DNA of 64,000 nt from Rhizobium terricola (lineage in GTDB: Bacteria; Pseudomonadota; Alphaproteobacteria; Rhizobiales; Rhizobiaceae): the NCBI RefSeq assembly GCF_012927355.1, contig NZ_JABBGK010000010.1, forward strand, positions 1 through 64,000. Direction: 5' to 3'. Both the position numbers and the translations under genes were made by a program. Below are positions 28,179 through 38,700 of this stretch, in pieces. Every line of letters starts with the position of its first letter. The first letter of the stretch is position 1. The notes beneath the pieces were generated by a model. It did not search any database. It was not told the DNA's origin and worked only from the letters and a program-made list of their open reading frames with translations.

Positions 28179-30256
28179 GATTGTCCGAGGAACTGGCAGA
28201 GTTCAACCACGAGTTTTTTCAGGATGTGCTGGCATCTGCCGATGCAGAGGGTCAGTTTACGGAAGATGCGTTCTTCGACCTCTTCTGCAAGCAGCTGATC
28301 GATGCGGGTGAACTCGACACTGCAGATCGCGCACTTTATCAGTCGACGCGAGGCATACGTGTCGATGGCTATGCCGGCGATCCGAATTCGAATGAAGGCG
28401 AACTCACGCTCATCATCGTGGACTTTTCCCAAGCTTCGGAGATCAGATCACTTTCGCGCGCGGAGATGGATGCGGCGTTCAAGAGGCTGACGAACTTCAT
28501 TTCAAAGGCGCTTGAGCCGACGTTCAGACAGGGTCTGGAAGAAACCTCGCCAGGCTTCGGCGTGGCCGACATGATCGCAAAGCGCTGGAACACGATCGAA
28601 AAGATCAAGCTTGTCCTCATTACCAATCGACAGCTCAGCAGCAGGGTCGAAGGCAGGGGATCCGATGAACTTCGGGGTATTCCCGTTGCATACTCGGTCT
28701 GGGACATAGCCCGACTGCACCGTTTTGTTTCTTCCGGCCATGGCCGAGAAGAGATCGAGATTGACCTTTGCGAAGACTTCGGCGGCTCAATCCCAGCGCT
28801 GCCGGCACACCTGTCGGAGGCAGGCTACGAGGCCTATCTCCTTGTCATTCCGGGGACGACCCTTGCTGCTATCTACGAGCGCTGGGGCGCGCAGCTTCTC
28901 GAGCAGAATGTCCGGGTATTCCTTCAAGCCAGAGGCAGTGTGAACAAGGGAATCAGGACGACAATCGAACGCGACCCGGAAATGTTCTTTGCCTTCAACA
29001 ACGGGATAACGGCCACCGCCGAGAGCGTGAAGGTCACCCAGGGCGGCGGGACCCTGGCGATTGCCTCCATCAGCAACCTTCAGATCGTCAACGGCGGACA
29101 GACGACCGCGTCGATTCATGCTGCGAGCAGAAAGAAGGAGCCGGGCCTCGACAAGGTGTTCGTTCAGATGAAGCTGTCGATTGTCGAGCAGTCGATGGCA
29201 TCCGACGTGGTCCCGAAAATATCGGAGTTTGCCAACAGTCAGAACAAGGTGAATGCGGCCGACTTCTTCGCAAATCACGCCTTTCACATCCGGTTCCAGG
29301 AGTTCTCGCGGCGCATCTTCGCGCCGTCACCGGACGGGACATTCAGGGAATCGAAATGGTTCTACGAACGGGCCCGGGGCCAGTATCAGGACGCAAGGAA
29401 CCTGCTGAAGGCGGCGCAGAAACGAAAGTTCGATGTCGAGTTTCCGAAGAGCCAGATGATCGACAAGACGGATCTTGCAAAGTTCCTGAATCCCTGGCGA
29501 GGCTTTCCCGAAATCGTCAGCAGGGGCTCGCAGAAGAACTTCGTCCATTTTGCAGACAGTATCGGCAAGGAATGGGAAAAGAACTCGGACGCGTTCAACG
29601 AGGATTTTTTCCGCCACTCGATAGCCAAGGCAATCATATTCCGCGAGGCAGAGCGACTTGTGACGAAGCAGTCCTGGTACCAAGGCGGGGGCATAAGATC
29701 CCGCGTCGTGCCTTATGCCATCGCAAAACTGCAGTTCGATGCTGCCAGGATCGAAGGTGTCGTTGACCTCGACAAGGTCTGGCGACGGCAGGGGCTGACC
29801 GATGTTCTTGAGCGCACTCTCTGCAGCGGGCTGGAAGCCGTACATGGGGTGATCACCGGAGGCCCGGGAGAAATCGCCAACCCGCTTGAGTGGGCCAAGC
29901 AGCAGGCGTGCTGGGCGAGGGTCAAGACCCTGCAGGTCTCATGGCCGGAAGACTGGGAGGATACGCTCGTCGGGCGGGACGAACATCGTGCAAACAGGCG
30001 AAGCGCAGTGCGCGACCAGCGAATGCTGAACGGCATCGAGGCGCAGACCGAGGTTATCAGGCGTGGCGGCGGGTTCTGGTGCGAGGTCAAGGCGTGGGGT
30101 ACCCGCCGGAGGGCCTTGTCGCCCGATGAAGCTTCGATCCTCGCTGTTGCCGCAGGAATGCCGGGACGGCTTCCGACAGAGCGACAGTGTGCCCGGCTTC
30201 TGCAGATACTCCAGCGCCTCGAGGCCGACGGATTTCAAACATCTGCGCATGCATGA
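28175..30256 (+). CDS. AIPR family protein (abortive infection phage resistance)
   Basis: 693 aa from the GTG at 28175, whose GTGA overlaps the stop of the previous gene; a TTG at 28181 is an alternative with better spacing to the GGGGGG run. The centre carries the AIPR signature: SVNKGIRTTIERDPEMFFAF, NNGITATAES, ISNLQIVNGGQTTASIHAA and ISEFANSQNKVNAADFF. The N-terminal 200 residues include LIIVDFSQASE, a nuclease-like beta core. AIPR proteins occur with MORC/Z1 restriction clusters and in other phage-resistance loci; their biochemical role is not established. It is the last gene of the operon. Confidence 0.9.
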   Translation: MRLSEELAEFNHEFFQDVLASADAEGQFTEDAFFDLFCKQLIDAGELDTADRALYQSTRGIRVDGYAGDPNSNEGELTLIIVDFSQASEIRSLSRAEMDAAFKRLTNFISKALEPTFRQGLEETSPGFGVADMIAKRWNTIEKIKLVLITNRQLSSRVEGRGSDELRGIPVAYSVWDIARLHRFVSSGHGREEIEIDLCEDFGGSIPALPAHLSEAGYEAYLLVIPGTTLAAIYERWGAQLLEQNVRVFLQARGSVNKGIRTTIERDPEMFFAFNNGITATAESVKVTQGGGTLAIASISNLQIVNGGQTTASIHAASRKKEPGLDKVFVQMKLSIVEQSMASDVVPKISEFANSQNKVNAADFFANHAFHIRFQEFSRRIFAPSPDGTFRESKWFYERARGQYQDARNLLKAAQKRKFDVEFPKSQMIDKTDLAKFLNPWRGFPEIVSRGSQKNFVHFADSIGKEWEKNSDAFNEDFFRHSIAKAIIFREAERLVTKQSWYQGGGIRSRVVPYAIAKLQFDAARIEGVVDLDKVWRRQGLTDVLERTLCSGLEAVHGVITGGPGEIANPLEWAKQQACWARVKTLQVSWPEDWEDTLVGRDEHRANRRSAVRDQRMLNGIEAQTEVIRRGGGFWCEVKAWGTRRRALSPDEASILAVAAGMPGRLPTERQCARLLQILQRLEADGFQTSAHA

Positions 30257-30572
30257 GTGTTGACATGGCAGCATACATTCGAAGGGTGTCAATCTGGACG
30301 GCTAGTGCAAGACAGGAGCTCTCGTCGAGCGGCCCCGCAGAATTCATCGCAACACCCGATGTTGACGCACATCCTGGCGGCGTGGGTAAAGGAGACGCAG
30401 CCCCTCCAGCCGTGGCAGCGGTCGCGTTCCTTCAGCCTGGCAAAACTGGCTGCGAGTGGAAAACCACCCGGCCGCAAGCAGGCGACGCACGGAGAGAGAT
30501 CATTGCTGAAGCGCGATCGCTTGGGTTAGTTGATAGCATAAGTGCGTCAGCCCGGCCCGTACATAAATAAGG
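30257..30572. other. Intergenic region after the AIPR gene
   Basis: 316 bp with no convincing gene. Open frames here have no good start or recognisable product. No strong hairpin terminator was seen by eye. Confidence 0.45.
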
Positions 30573-32135
30573 ATGAACAAGATGGAGATCGATGCCGAGG
30601 CCAGTGCCAGAACGCTTGAGGTCGATTTCGGCGAAGAGTTCGAAATGAATATTCGGACGCTTGATCCAAATGCCTACGACCGGATCATCATCTACGTCCC
30701 ACTCCCTTCGTTCGGGTCAACCCAGTCCTATCGCGACATCTGCGGAGACCTCCTCGATGCGTCGTGGGCCATCGAGCGCATGGCCGCATATGCGAAGTTT
30801 GTCAAAACAGAAGTCCCACCCGGAGATCACCGTTGCATCCGAACAGTTCTCACGGGTCCAAGGCCGGGAATATTCGAAGCCATCGCCGACTGCGCGCTTT
30901 TGATCAGCGATTTCGATGAAGATTTCACAGACGATACAAAGCTAGAGGAACTGCAGAACCTTCGCGGTCAGGTGCATGACTACGAGGACAACCTGGAATC
31001 CTATATTCACCGAGCGCCGGATATCATCGACTGGTATTTCGTGAACCTCCACGTAGCGAACGAGGAGCTGCGATCCGAAGCACCGGAAGTATGGAGCAAT
31101 CAGATGGCGCGCTTCCCAGAGCGTCGCCTTGGCTTGCATCGCAGCGGCTTCAGCGGCGCAATAGGCGGAAACTGCTATGCCTCGCGGGCTGGGTGGCTTG
31201 TACCTCTCGCGGTAGGCCCTGACCAATTCTTTCTGGCGACGGATCAGAAATATCGTCTGAACGACTTCCTGCCTGCCGGCTTCCTAATCATTGACGGCGA
31301 GGCGTTCGTGCATCATGAGGGCCTCCTGGTCCGCTTTCCATCAAACTGCTATTTCAAATCCCAGGTTTGCGCAGGGCTCGTGACTCAGGACGACGAGTAT
31401 GCCGAACGCTGGTCGTCAGACCCATTTAGAGCACTTCGTTCACCGGCGGCAACGACAACCGCGCCCATAGGCATCTCGACTTCGGACGCTGTAGAGGGCG
31501 TTCCAGCGCTAGCAGAAGGCTGTTATCTACACGAGACTGGCACACTTGTTTTCGTCAATGATGGCCACTTCCTCCACTTCCTCTACGACATCCGGCCGGC
31601 GCAGTTGCAGACGGCAAAGGCGCTTCGCGAGGCTTCGGCCCAGGTGACAGAGGAGCTGTCCACCGCTACCGGCGCCGCGCCGTCTTTTTATTGTGATTGG
31701 ACGAGCTTGGACGACGAGGCCTTTGAAGAGCTTTCCTACCAGCTCATCTTCGACAACCCGAAGTTTAATTCCGACACAATCCGGAAGCTCGGTAAATCGC
31801 GGTCAAGGGATGGTGGCCGCGACATTGTCGTGCACGAGGCTACAGTAGGCCCTTGGGTGGAGCCGAGGAAGTGGATTTTCCAGTGCAAGCTTGTCACCAA
31901 CGGCTCATCCCTTGGATCCACGCGACTGACGGATGTCGGCGACATGCTTGAGCAGTACGGCGCTCAGGGATTCGGCGTGATCACATCAGCCCAGATGGAC
32001 GCCACACTCTACGACAAGCTCGACGCGATCTGCGGGAAGCGCCGGGTCGAGCAGTACCACCTGTCGGTCCTGGAACTTGAACGGGCGCTGGGGCGCAATC
32101 GCCGCGTCAGACAGAAGTTCTTCCCCGGTTCATAG
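30573..32135 (+). CDS. Unknown protein with C-terminal Mrr-like nuclease domain
   Basis: 520 aa from an ATG at 30573 (AAGGATG region). The C-terminal 130 residues resemble the Mrr restriction endonuclease fold: FEELSYQLIFDNPKF opens it, GGRDIVVHE (Asp near 417) and WIFQCKLV (Gln-Cys-Lys near 435-437) give the D...QxK active site, then DVGDMLEQYGAQGFGVITSA. Residues 1-390 are unassigned: an acidic N-terminus, a helical middle with no membrane segments, possibly a sensor. It stands alone between intergenic gaps of about 320 and 350 bp. It is probably a single-gene restriction or effector protein; that is inference. Confidence 0.78.
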   Translation: MNKMEIDAEASARTLEVDFGEEFEMNIRTLDPNAYDRIIIYVPLPSFGSTQSYRDICGDLLDASWAIERMAAYAKFVKTEVPPGDHRCIRTVLTGPRPGIFEAIADCALLISDFDEDFTDDTKLEELQNLRGQVHDYEDNLESYIHRAPDIIDWYFVNLHVANEELRSEAPEVWSNQMARFPERRLGLHRSGFSGAIGGNCYASRAGWLVPLAVGPDQFFLATDQKYRLNDFLPAGFLIIDGEAFVHHEGLLVRFPSNCYFKSQVCAGLVTQDDEYAERWSSDPFRALRSPAATTTAPIGISTSDAVEGVPALAEGCYLHETGTLVFVNDGHFLHFLYDIRPAQLQTAKALREASAQVTEELSTATGAAPSFYCDWTSLDDEAFEELSYQLIFDNPKFNSDTIRKLGKSRSRDGGRDIVVHEATVGPWVEPRKWIFQCKLVTNGSSLGSTRLTDVGDMLEQYGAQGFGVITSAQMDATLYDKLDAICGKRRVEQYHLSVLELERALGRNRRVRQKFFPGS

Positions 32136-32483
32136 AAGGCAGGCCCACGCGCCGGGGGCTGTCGGTCCCGGTTTCCGGCTTTTTGCCGGCACTATGTTAA
32201 ACCTCCTGCGGCAACCCTCTTAACCGGTCTTGTGGGAGGCGAACGGCTTTTGCGGTTCCCGCTACAGCTGGTATGCCCGTTTTCTGCAAGGATAATTCCT
32301 CTCAGACATTCCACAGCCTATCACCGCATGAAACTGCGGAATTTTGATAACTGCTGGCAAGTTCGCTGCAATCGTACCGACAGGTTGATCTGCATAGGAT
32401 GGCCGTGTTTTGATTTGGGCAGATTGGTAGATAGCCAAAGGTCGTCATCTTTAAAATTCGTGCACCTGCGCGCTTGGAGTCGA
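32136..32483. other. Intergenic region, possible small hairpin
   Basis: 348 bp. A short CCGGC-TTTTT-GCCGG hairpin at 32175-32189 might act as a weak terminator. The sequence after it is AT-richer than its surroundings, fitting a promoter for the next gene. The open frame that runs through it into the next gene has no conserved content before 32484. Confidence 0.45.
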
Positions 32484-34169
32484 ATGGATAATTCGAGGTT
32501 AATTGCGGAACAGAAGCTGTCCGCATTGCTTGCCAAAATCGAAGCAAGCGAAATGGCTCTTATGGAGGAAGTTGCTGGGACTGAACGACCGGTTTTGCTG
32601 GACGTCATCCGAGCTATTGATTCCATTGGTTATTTGAGAGCTTTCGCGCCGAACCATAGAGTGTCTGATCTCCCTGGCTACCTCGACATCTGCTGGCTGG
32701 GTGCCAATCGGGCGCTTTCGCTATTTCTCCCTGGCGGAATGGTCGGTCCCGGTGCGGCTTGGGCACCTACAAGTAACGACCGGTCGCGGTGGGCGAGTTC
32801 TTTGCTTTATCGCTCAGGTCTCATTTCTCACCTAAAACGATTGGTCGATTTTCTGCGATATGGCTTGGCCACGCTCGAACTTAATAAAAGTGGGGCCATA
32901 CGTTTTGTGATCACAGCCGCTGATTTTGAAGCCATCGATCGCAATGCCATCATCTGGTTTACTCAACACATCAAGAAAGCGGACCGTCCATTTCTGAAGG
33001 CATTAGAGGCGGATCAAGGAGAATGGGTCACCGAGGAACTGGAAGCTCGCGTGCAAAGGGACGCCACCTTCGGCATCCGGTACTCCTCGTCCAAGGAACT
33101 CGAGGAATATTTCGAGACTTACGCCGAGCTCCGCGCTCGCGGCCTGCCGGGCAACGACAGCCTGCCCGATGACTGCAGGATTGGTCCCATTTCATTCGGC
33201 CAATATCGCACTGCGATCGTGACAGGAATGGCGCGTTGTCTGAAACATACCGCATTTGTCGATACGCTTCTGGTGCGACATAATCCGCCGGCAGCTAGGG
33301 ATATCCTTACAATCTTTGCGTTTGATCACGAACTGAGGGAGCAATGGGGCGGATTGCTTAACTTGAAAGACGACGAGGCAGATATCATGCTTGAAGTGCT
33401 GGGCATCTCAACGTCCGATTCTACCCACCTGAAATTGATCCCCGATTGTCCGCAAGCATTGCTAATCAGGGGAGGCGACCAATGCTGGCACAAACCGGTA
33501 TTCGGCGGCCTCAATAATCCCTTCCCATGGGTGAATCGCAAACTTCAGAGAATGTTTCGCTCCGACTGGGACAGAGCCGTCAATCTGCGGGAGGCGGTGT
33601 TCCGTGACGATCTGCGGGCGCTTTTTCCGGAACCTCGCTTCTTTATGCCTTCAAAGCCGCGTCGCTTGCGGGAGGGAGGGCGCGTCTTGACCGATATTGA
33701 CGCAGCGATCTTTGATCGGCAGACAGGAACTCTGGCTGTTTTTCAGATAAAATGGCAGGATTCGTTCGAGAACTCATTGACCGAACGGGCAAGCCGCCAG
33801 AGCAACCTGGTCAAGGAAGGCAATGCCTGGATTGAGGTCGTTTCCAACTATTGCGCGGGACTTGGCGGCGACGAACGCGCCCTGCAACTCGGTTTGCCGA
33901 AAGATATGGCTGCGAGCGCGAAGGCGATGTGCCTTTTCGTACTCACCCGCAATGGCGCAAAGTTTTCGGGCGGTGAACCTCAAGACAGTCGCGCAGCGTG
34001 GTTTTCTTGGTTTGATCTTCTCAAGCGCTGCCACAGCTTGAGCCCAGGCAACGACCCGCTACTGGAGCTTTGGAAAAGCGGACGAAAGACCCGCCCTCCG
34101 CGCGGACGTCGCGAAGTTCAGAGTTTCGAACTACACGGTGTGAAAATCGAGTCGGTTGTTGTGAATTAA
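32484..34169 (+). CDS. Unknown protein with C-terminal PD-(D/E)XK-like core
   Basis: 561 aa from the ATG at 32484, chosen for GGAG 6 nt upstream; an upstream ATG at 32232 lacks coding character. Near residues 405-425 the segment VLTDIDAAIFDRQTGTLAVF, followed directly by QIKWQD, has the D-I-D...Q-x-K pattern of restriction-type nucleases. The first 390 residues (helix-rich, with LDVIRAIDSIGYLRAF and WLGANRALSLFLPGG) match nothing I recognise. Codon use is less GC-rich than in the trb operon, which suggests a separate origin. A solitary nuclease effector is the best guess. Confidence 0.72.
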   Translation: MDNSRLIAEQKLSALLAKIEASEMALMEEVAGTERPVLLDVIRAIDSIGYLRAFAPNHRVSDLPGYLDICWLGANRALSLFLPGGMVGPGAAWAPTSNDRSRWASSLLYRSGLISHLKRLVDFLRYGLATLELNKSGAIRFVITAADFEAIDRNAIIWFTQHIKKADRPFLKALEADQGEWVTEELEARVQRDATFGIRYSSSKELEEYFETYAELRARGLPGNDSLPDDCRIGPISFGQYRTAIVTGMARCLKHTAFVDTLLVRHNPPAARDILTIFAFDHELREQWGGLLNLKDDEADIMLEVLGISTSDSTHLKLIPDCPQALLIRGGDQCWHKPVFGGLNNPFPWVNRKLQRMFRSDWDRAVNLREAVFRDDLRALFPEPRFFMPSKPRRLREGGRVLTDIDAAIFDRQTGTLAVFQIKWQDSFENSLTERASRQSNLVKEGNAWIEVVSNYCAGLGGDERALQLGLPKDMAASAKAMCLFVLTRNGAKFSGGEPQDSRAAWFSWFDLLKRCHSLSPGNDPLLELWKSGRKTRPPRGRREVQSFELHGVKIESVVVN

Positions 34170-34220
34170 GACGGGTGGCGCGCTGCTGGTCCAGCTCGTG
34201 TTGTAGAACACGACTGCCAT

Positions 34221-35426
34221 CTATAAGGACGGATCGTCTAGGTGACATAGGAATTGACCGGACCTGACCGGATCAATTTTGTCCGCTTCTCCGAGAGCCC
34301 ATTGCTCCCAGGCTGCCAGCCTTGCCTCGCCAATCTCAGCGGAGCCTTCTGTGATTGCCATACGCACACTCTCTACGAGGGCGCGGATATCTTGTGCTCG
34401 ACGCAGCAGGTCGCCGGATATCTTTAGATTATCTAGTCGTTGCTGGTTCAACTTTTGGAGCTGCTCTTGCCGTTGCCTCTCTTTTTCCTGACGGGCCAGT
34501 TCTGCCTTCTGTTCAGCTTCTTTCAGGCTTTCTCTAAATTTTGCTTCTCCCGCCACGATGAGTTCCGCCGCGATGATTGGGATCTTGTCCTCAAGTCGAC
34601 CTTCGTCATCATCCTGCCAGCTTTTCGAAACTCGGCCAGCAAAATCTGGGGCGAGGCTTAGCGCTAAGGTTGTCGACGCCGGTAGATCAGGGGACGGTCT
34701 TTCATACCCATTCCGGCGTACTTTCTTGTGCTTCCCGACGATAGCCAGATTCAGACCAAGATAGGTGTCCCCGATGATTGCTCGGGCATGGAGTTCCTGG
34801 TTATTTTCTTGTGCGTCACCATCATGACCACGCTTGCTGAGCGCGAGAAACAGACCATTCAATATCCGAAGGCACCGTTTCGAGAGCGGTGAATCAAATA
34901 TTGGCCGATCCCAGTCCCAGTTGCTTTTCGAAAACTTTTCTTGTCTGCGGGTTTCCTGTCTCAGAACATGCGCGATTCCTCTGTGGGGAACGGCAATGGT
35001 TTTCGGCGCCACAACGCGTCCGATAGCCTTCACTTCTTGGGCGAGAAGGTCATCCAATTTTTCAGGAACGGTAGCCGAGGCAAATGGACCCGCAGACGTC
35101 ATAGCTTCGGCAATCGAGAGAACCTTAGCGTAGCGGGCGTCCACCTTCACCCGTCCCATTTCGCCAGGGCGCCTGGGACGAGGACTAGGGCGAGGGGGTA
35201 GAGACTTTCCGGCATGCACTTTGTTCCAGTAGCCTTGAGGCGGCAAAGGAACACCATAGTTGGACAGTTGCTTCCGCAGCCCAACATCGGAAATATCAAG
35301 CTTTCCGGCAAGATCGCGCATTGGGGCCGACCATGCAAATGCAATCAACTCTTCTGGCAAAACGAGAATATCGTTCCAATTACCGTATCGATTGGGCATC
35401 CATAATCTCACTTCTTGAAATTGCAA
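34221..35426 (-). CDS. Unknown protein with N-terminal HTH-like module (copy B)
   Basis: 401 aa from the ATG at 35426; an alternative ATG at 35399 gives MPNRYGNWND. Residues 20-75 repeat the module seen at 13683-15059: LPEELIAFAWSAPMRDLAGK, LDISDVGLRKQLSNYGVPLP and GYWNKVHAG. The rest differs from copy A and includes a strongly charged coiled coil (EAEQKAELARQEKERQRQEQ, about 300-330). The lower GC and the separate C-terminal part suggest independent acquisition. It lies at the right side of the cargo, as copy A lies at the left. Function unknown. Confidence 0.72.
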   Translation of the reverse strand: MQFQEVRLWMPNRYGNWNDILVLPEELIAFAWSAPMRDLAGKLDISDVGLRKQLSNYGVPLPPQGYWNKVHAGKSLPPRPSPRPRRPGEMGRVKVDARYAKVLSIAEAMTSAGPFASATVPEKLDDLLAQEVKAIGRVVAPKTIAVPHRGIAHVLRQETRRQEKFSKSNWDWDRPIFDSPLSKRCLRILNGLFLALSKRGHDGDAQENNQELHARAIIGDTYLGLNLAIVGKHKKVRRNGYERPSPDLPASTTLALSLAPDFAGRVSKSWQDDDEGRLEDKIPIIAAELIVAGEAKFRESLKEAEQKAELARQEKERQRQEQLQKLNQQRLDNLKISGDLLRRAQDIRALVESVRMAITEGSAEIGEARLAAWEQWALGEADKIDPVRSGQFLCHLDDPSL

Positions 35427-35736
35427 ATGGTCTTCATGTCAGCGAAGCTCGCTGCGCGGTCCAAGCGCGACCTGGATCTCAATTGTTGGCACTCCCAGCA
35501 GCGGGCGAGGCAGCCCAAGCGAGCTTTTTCGCGATGACCGCAGCAGGAGTCCACGGTTCGATCCCAGCCACGCATATCAATTGTCTAATTATGCTTCCAG
35601 TCGTGGGGCCGGACCGGATACCCCGCGAGCTCGTTAACGTACCGTTGTTAAATTCCACTTCCTCTATGCCGCCGGGGCATGTGGTTCCCCGGTTCGAACC
35701 CGTCAAGTCTGATCGGTCCCGTCGCGTCCTGCCAAT
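35427..35736. other. Intergenic region with tRNA T-arm-like strings
   Basis: 310 bp between two minus-strand genes. It has two GGTTCGA(A/T)CCC strings (near 35554 and 35693) that look like tRNA T-loops, but no surrounding stems pair into a tRNA. They may be chance or traces of old tRNA-borne junctions. No convincing gene. Confidence 0.4.
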
Positions 35737-38700
35737 TCACGCCGTTCTGTAGTCTCTCCACCCCAGCAGCTCTGGTTCTGGCGGGAAGAAGGACCGCGAC
35801 TTTTTGACAGCGAAATGACGCTCAATTGCTCTGCTCCTTTCAGCAGTCGCCTGTTCCATGGTCGACCCCGAGGCATTCAATTGCTTGAGTTTCCAGGTTA
35901 TCAAATCCCATGTTCCGTAAAGCTTGGGTCCTGCCCTCAAACACTCATCAAAGAGTTGGTCGGCAATGAGCGAACTGATCCTTTCCAGATTCTCTCGGGA
36001 GATGTTATCGTTGTCCCGCTCGATCCTTTCAAAAATCTCATCAATGTTTGGCATATCCTTAACACGGAGAAACGCCTGATAATCCGCGTCAAGAGATGCA
36101 ATTACCCGGTTCGTTAAGTCGGTTCGGCCGAAAGTGTCGGCGACCTCCGACAGATCCTTGAATGCCTCTGCAACCTCAATCGCTCTCTTTGCCCAAATTT
36201 CGAGATTAAGTTCCAGCCCTCGCTCAAGAAGGACAGACCAGGTTTCTTTCACATAGCTTTCTGTTTCGACCGTGAAGTTTAGAAGTATATTAAAAACTCG
36301 ATCCAGTGCCGTATCGGGAAGCGCTTGAATCGCCGTCAACAGTTCGGCCCCGGGGTCTCTCATCAGCTCGGCCAAGGCGACTTCGAAAAGCGAGTTGGCG
36401 GGGTCAGACGCTAGATCTTTAACGGACTGACGCCAGAATTCGGAGTTCTTGTGGTGCGTGGCATACCACCAAAGGGGCTGCGGCCAGCCGATGTAAGTGT
36501 AGAACGCCGCATCAAATTGGTCTTTCGAGAGCAAATTCTGCGCCTCTGCGGTCGTGAGATCCAGGCGATCACGACTGAATATTGCTTGCAGAAGTGTCTG
36601 CGGAGGAGAGCTTGAGGTGAGGACCACGGCTTGCAGCCAACGCTGATCCACGCGTGGCTCGAGAAGTTTGCTTTTAAGCATGCTCCGTTCCGCATCGTCG
36701 AGCTCGCCCCAATATTTGATGAGCCATGAGATGAAAACCATCAGCGCACCCGTATCATCAACGGCGAGCAGCTGCTCGATGATAGGTCTGCGGGATTCAG
36801 CCGAGAGTGCTCCGATTAGTAAATCCACGATCGCAAGATCGAATTCGCTAAGCTGCGAGGAGTTGAGTCGCTTGACGATCGTCTCTGACCAGAGTTTTAA
36901 AAGAGGCAGGAGCTCCTCCCTGCAGCCGGAACCAATTGCTTCTTCGACCACGTTTGCGAAACGCCCGTCGATAAACGAGACGCTCGCGGGCAAGGTCTGG
37001 AGAACGTGCGGCATTAATGATGTCAGGAGCTCATAAGGCGGGTTTTCTCCGAAGTGCTCGACGCGATCAAGTATGACCAGCCTAACGAACAACACGCTCG
37101 CTATGGCCGGTGTATTCGCCTGATGGGCAAGAAGGTCCAACAGAGCTGTCCGACGCGAATTTGACATTGAAGACCAATGTCTTCCCAGCTGCTTAAGGAG
37201 GGTGACCGCAATCGACGGCACCGCGTCATTCCTGAGCTTTGCAATCACAGCTTCATCGTGGTCACGGGGAATTTGGAACCAGACCCGCGCCGCTTCCGCA
37301 CGAACCATGGCCTGATCTGCCGCGAGGAATCGCATTAAGGTTGTGAAGCCCATTTCCGAGGGATGTCTTCGGAGGGTTGTGAGCAGTCGTTTCGACAGCA
37401 CCAGATCAAGATCCAGCGTCTCCCCATTTTCCAATGCATCCAGATATGGGCGAATGGCCGAAAGAGGTTCGGGGTGCAACCAGGAAAACGCCTTGTTGAT
37501 GAAACCGAAGCCGTGAGTGACGTCAATGTCTTCCAGACTGATGATTGCACCTTCTGCCCAGTGTGGGATTTCCTCCGATAGTTCGGGTGTTAGCTCGTCC
37601 GCGAAGCTGGTAACGAAAGACAGGCTTTCGTCACGGGTAGCCGGAAAAATAGAACGCAAGCCAGCACACGCTATATCGAAGGCCTCCGAAACCCCGGTCT
37701 TGTCATTCAAAGGCAGCAGTGACCGCATCCAGAATAGGTTTCGTGCGGTCGCCAGCGACACGCGATCAGAGAGGCACGCGATGCTGCGAGTAGCTTGGGC
37801 CTTCACTAGGTTGCGCGTATGACGCGTGTCTGCTTTGAGGAGTGCTTGCGCGCCGGCACGAAGGTATGGATGAGAAAAGAGGGTTAGATCGCCGACCTCA
37901 TCGATAACTCGCCGACGCTGCAAGCCATCGAGTGCCGCCAGCTGATCATCTCCGAATGAAGGCTCCACCTTATATTGCGGAAGGGGAGGCGCATCACCAC
38001 CAAGTCTCCAAACTGCCAACTCTGGTACCAGCCCAGGCTCGTCATCTCCTCCATTGATGATAAAAGACAGTTCCGTATCCGAGGCACCGTCTGCGTTGGA
38101 CGTCGCCAAAGCAATGGCCCGCAGTAGGTTCTCATATGCCGCGCCTTTCTCCGCGAGTTGGACTACGAAATCGAACGCGTCGCCACGCGCTTGGCGAACG
38201 ATATCGGCATCGGAAGCTTTAGGAGGCAACTGCGTGTAAGTCTGGGCAAGGTATGCAATAGCCCCAATGTCTCGTAAATCCTTTCCATCAGCGATAAGCG
38301 TTTCGACGCGACGCCGCAGATGGATCGGTACATCGTGAATCTCTGCAGTTTTGGACCAAACGGCAAGTGCAAGATCGCGACTCAGTTCTCCCACAGCAAC
38401 CCAGCCGTGCGGGCCTAGAGCACAGTGGGCTATGCTTGTGTGACGGGTAACTTGCAGCAAGACGGGCTCAGACTGAGCGACGATAAGACGCCGGTTCCTT
38501 GGAACGCGCCCAGCGAGACTACGAAGGCTGGCCAGTGACGCACTCGCACTGGGCAGCGGCTCGCGTGATCCCAAAGGATCGTCGAGCAGATAAAGCCGCT
38601 CGCCACCGGCGGCTTCAGTTAGAAAACGTTCTGCTTCATCGACATGTTGTCCAACGCGCACTTCGAAGCCGGCGACTTGGAGCGCGCTGGCAATCTGTTT

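Noticed and set aside
32232..32483. N-terminal extension of the nuclease-like protein
   Set aside because: Cys/Arg-rich, promoter-like composition; the ATG at 32484 has a proper ribosome site.
35540..35710. tRNA genes suggested by GGTTCGATCCC and GGTTCGAACCC
   Set aside because: No acceptor, D or anticodon stems pair around these strings.
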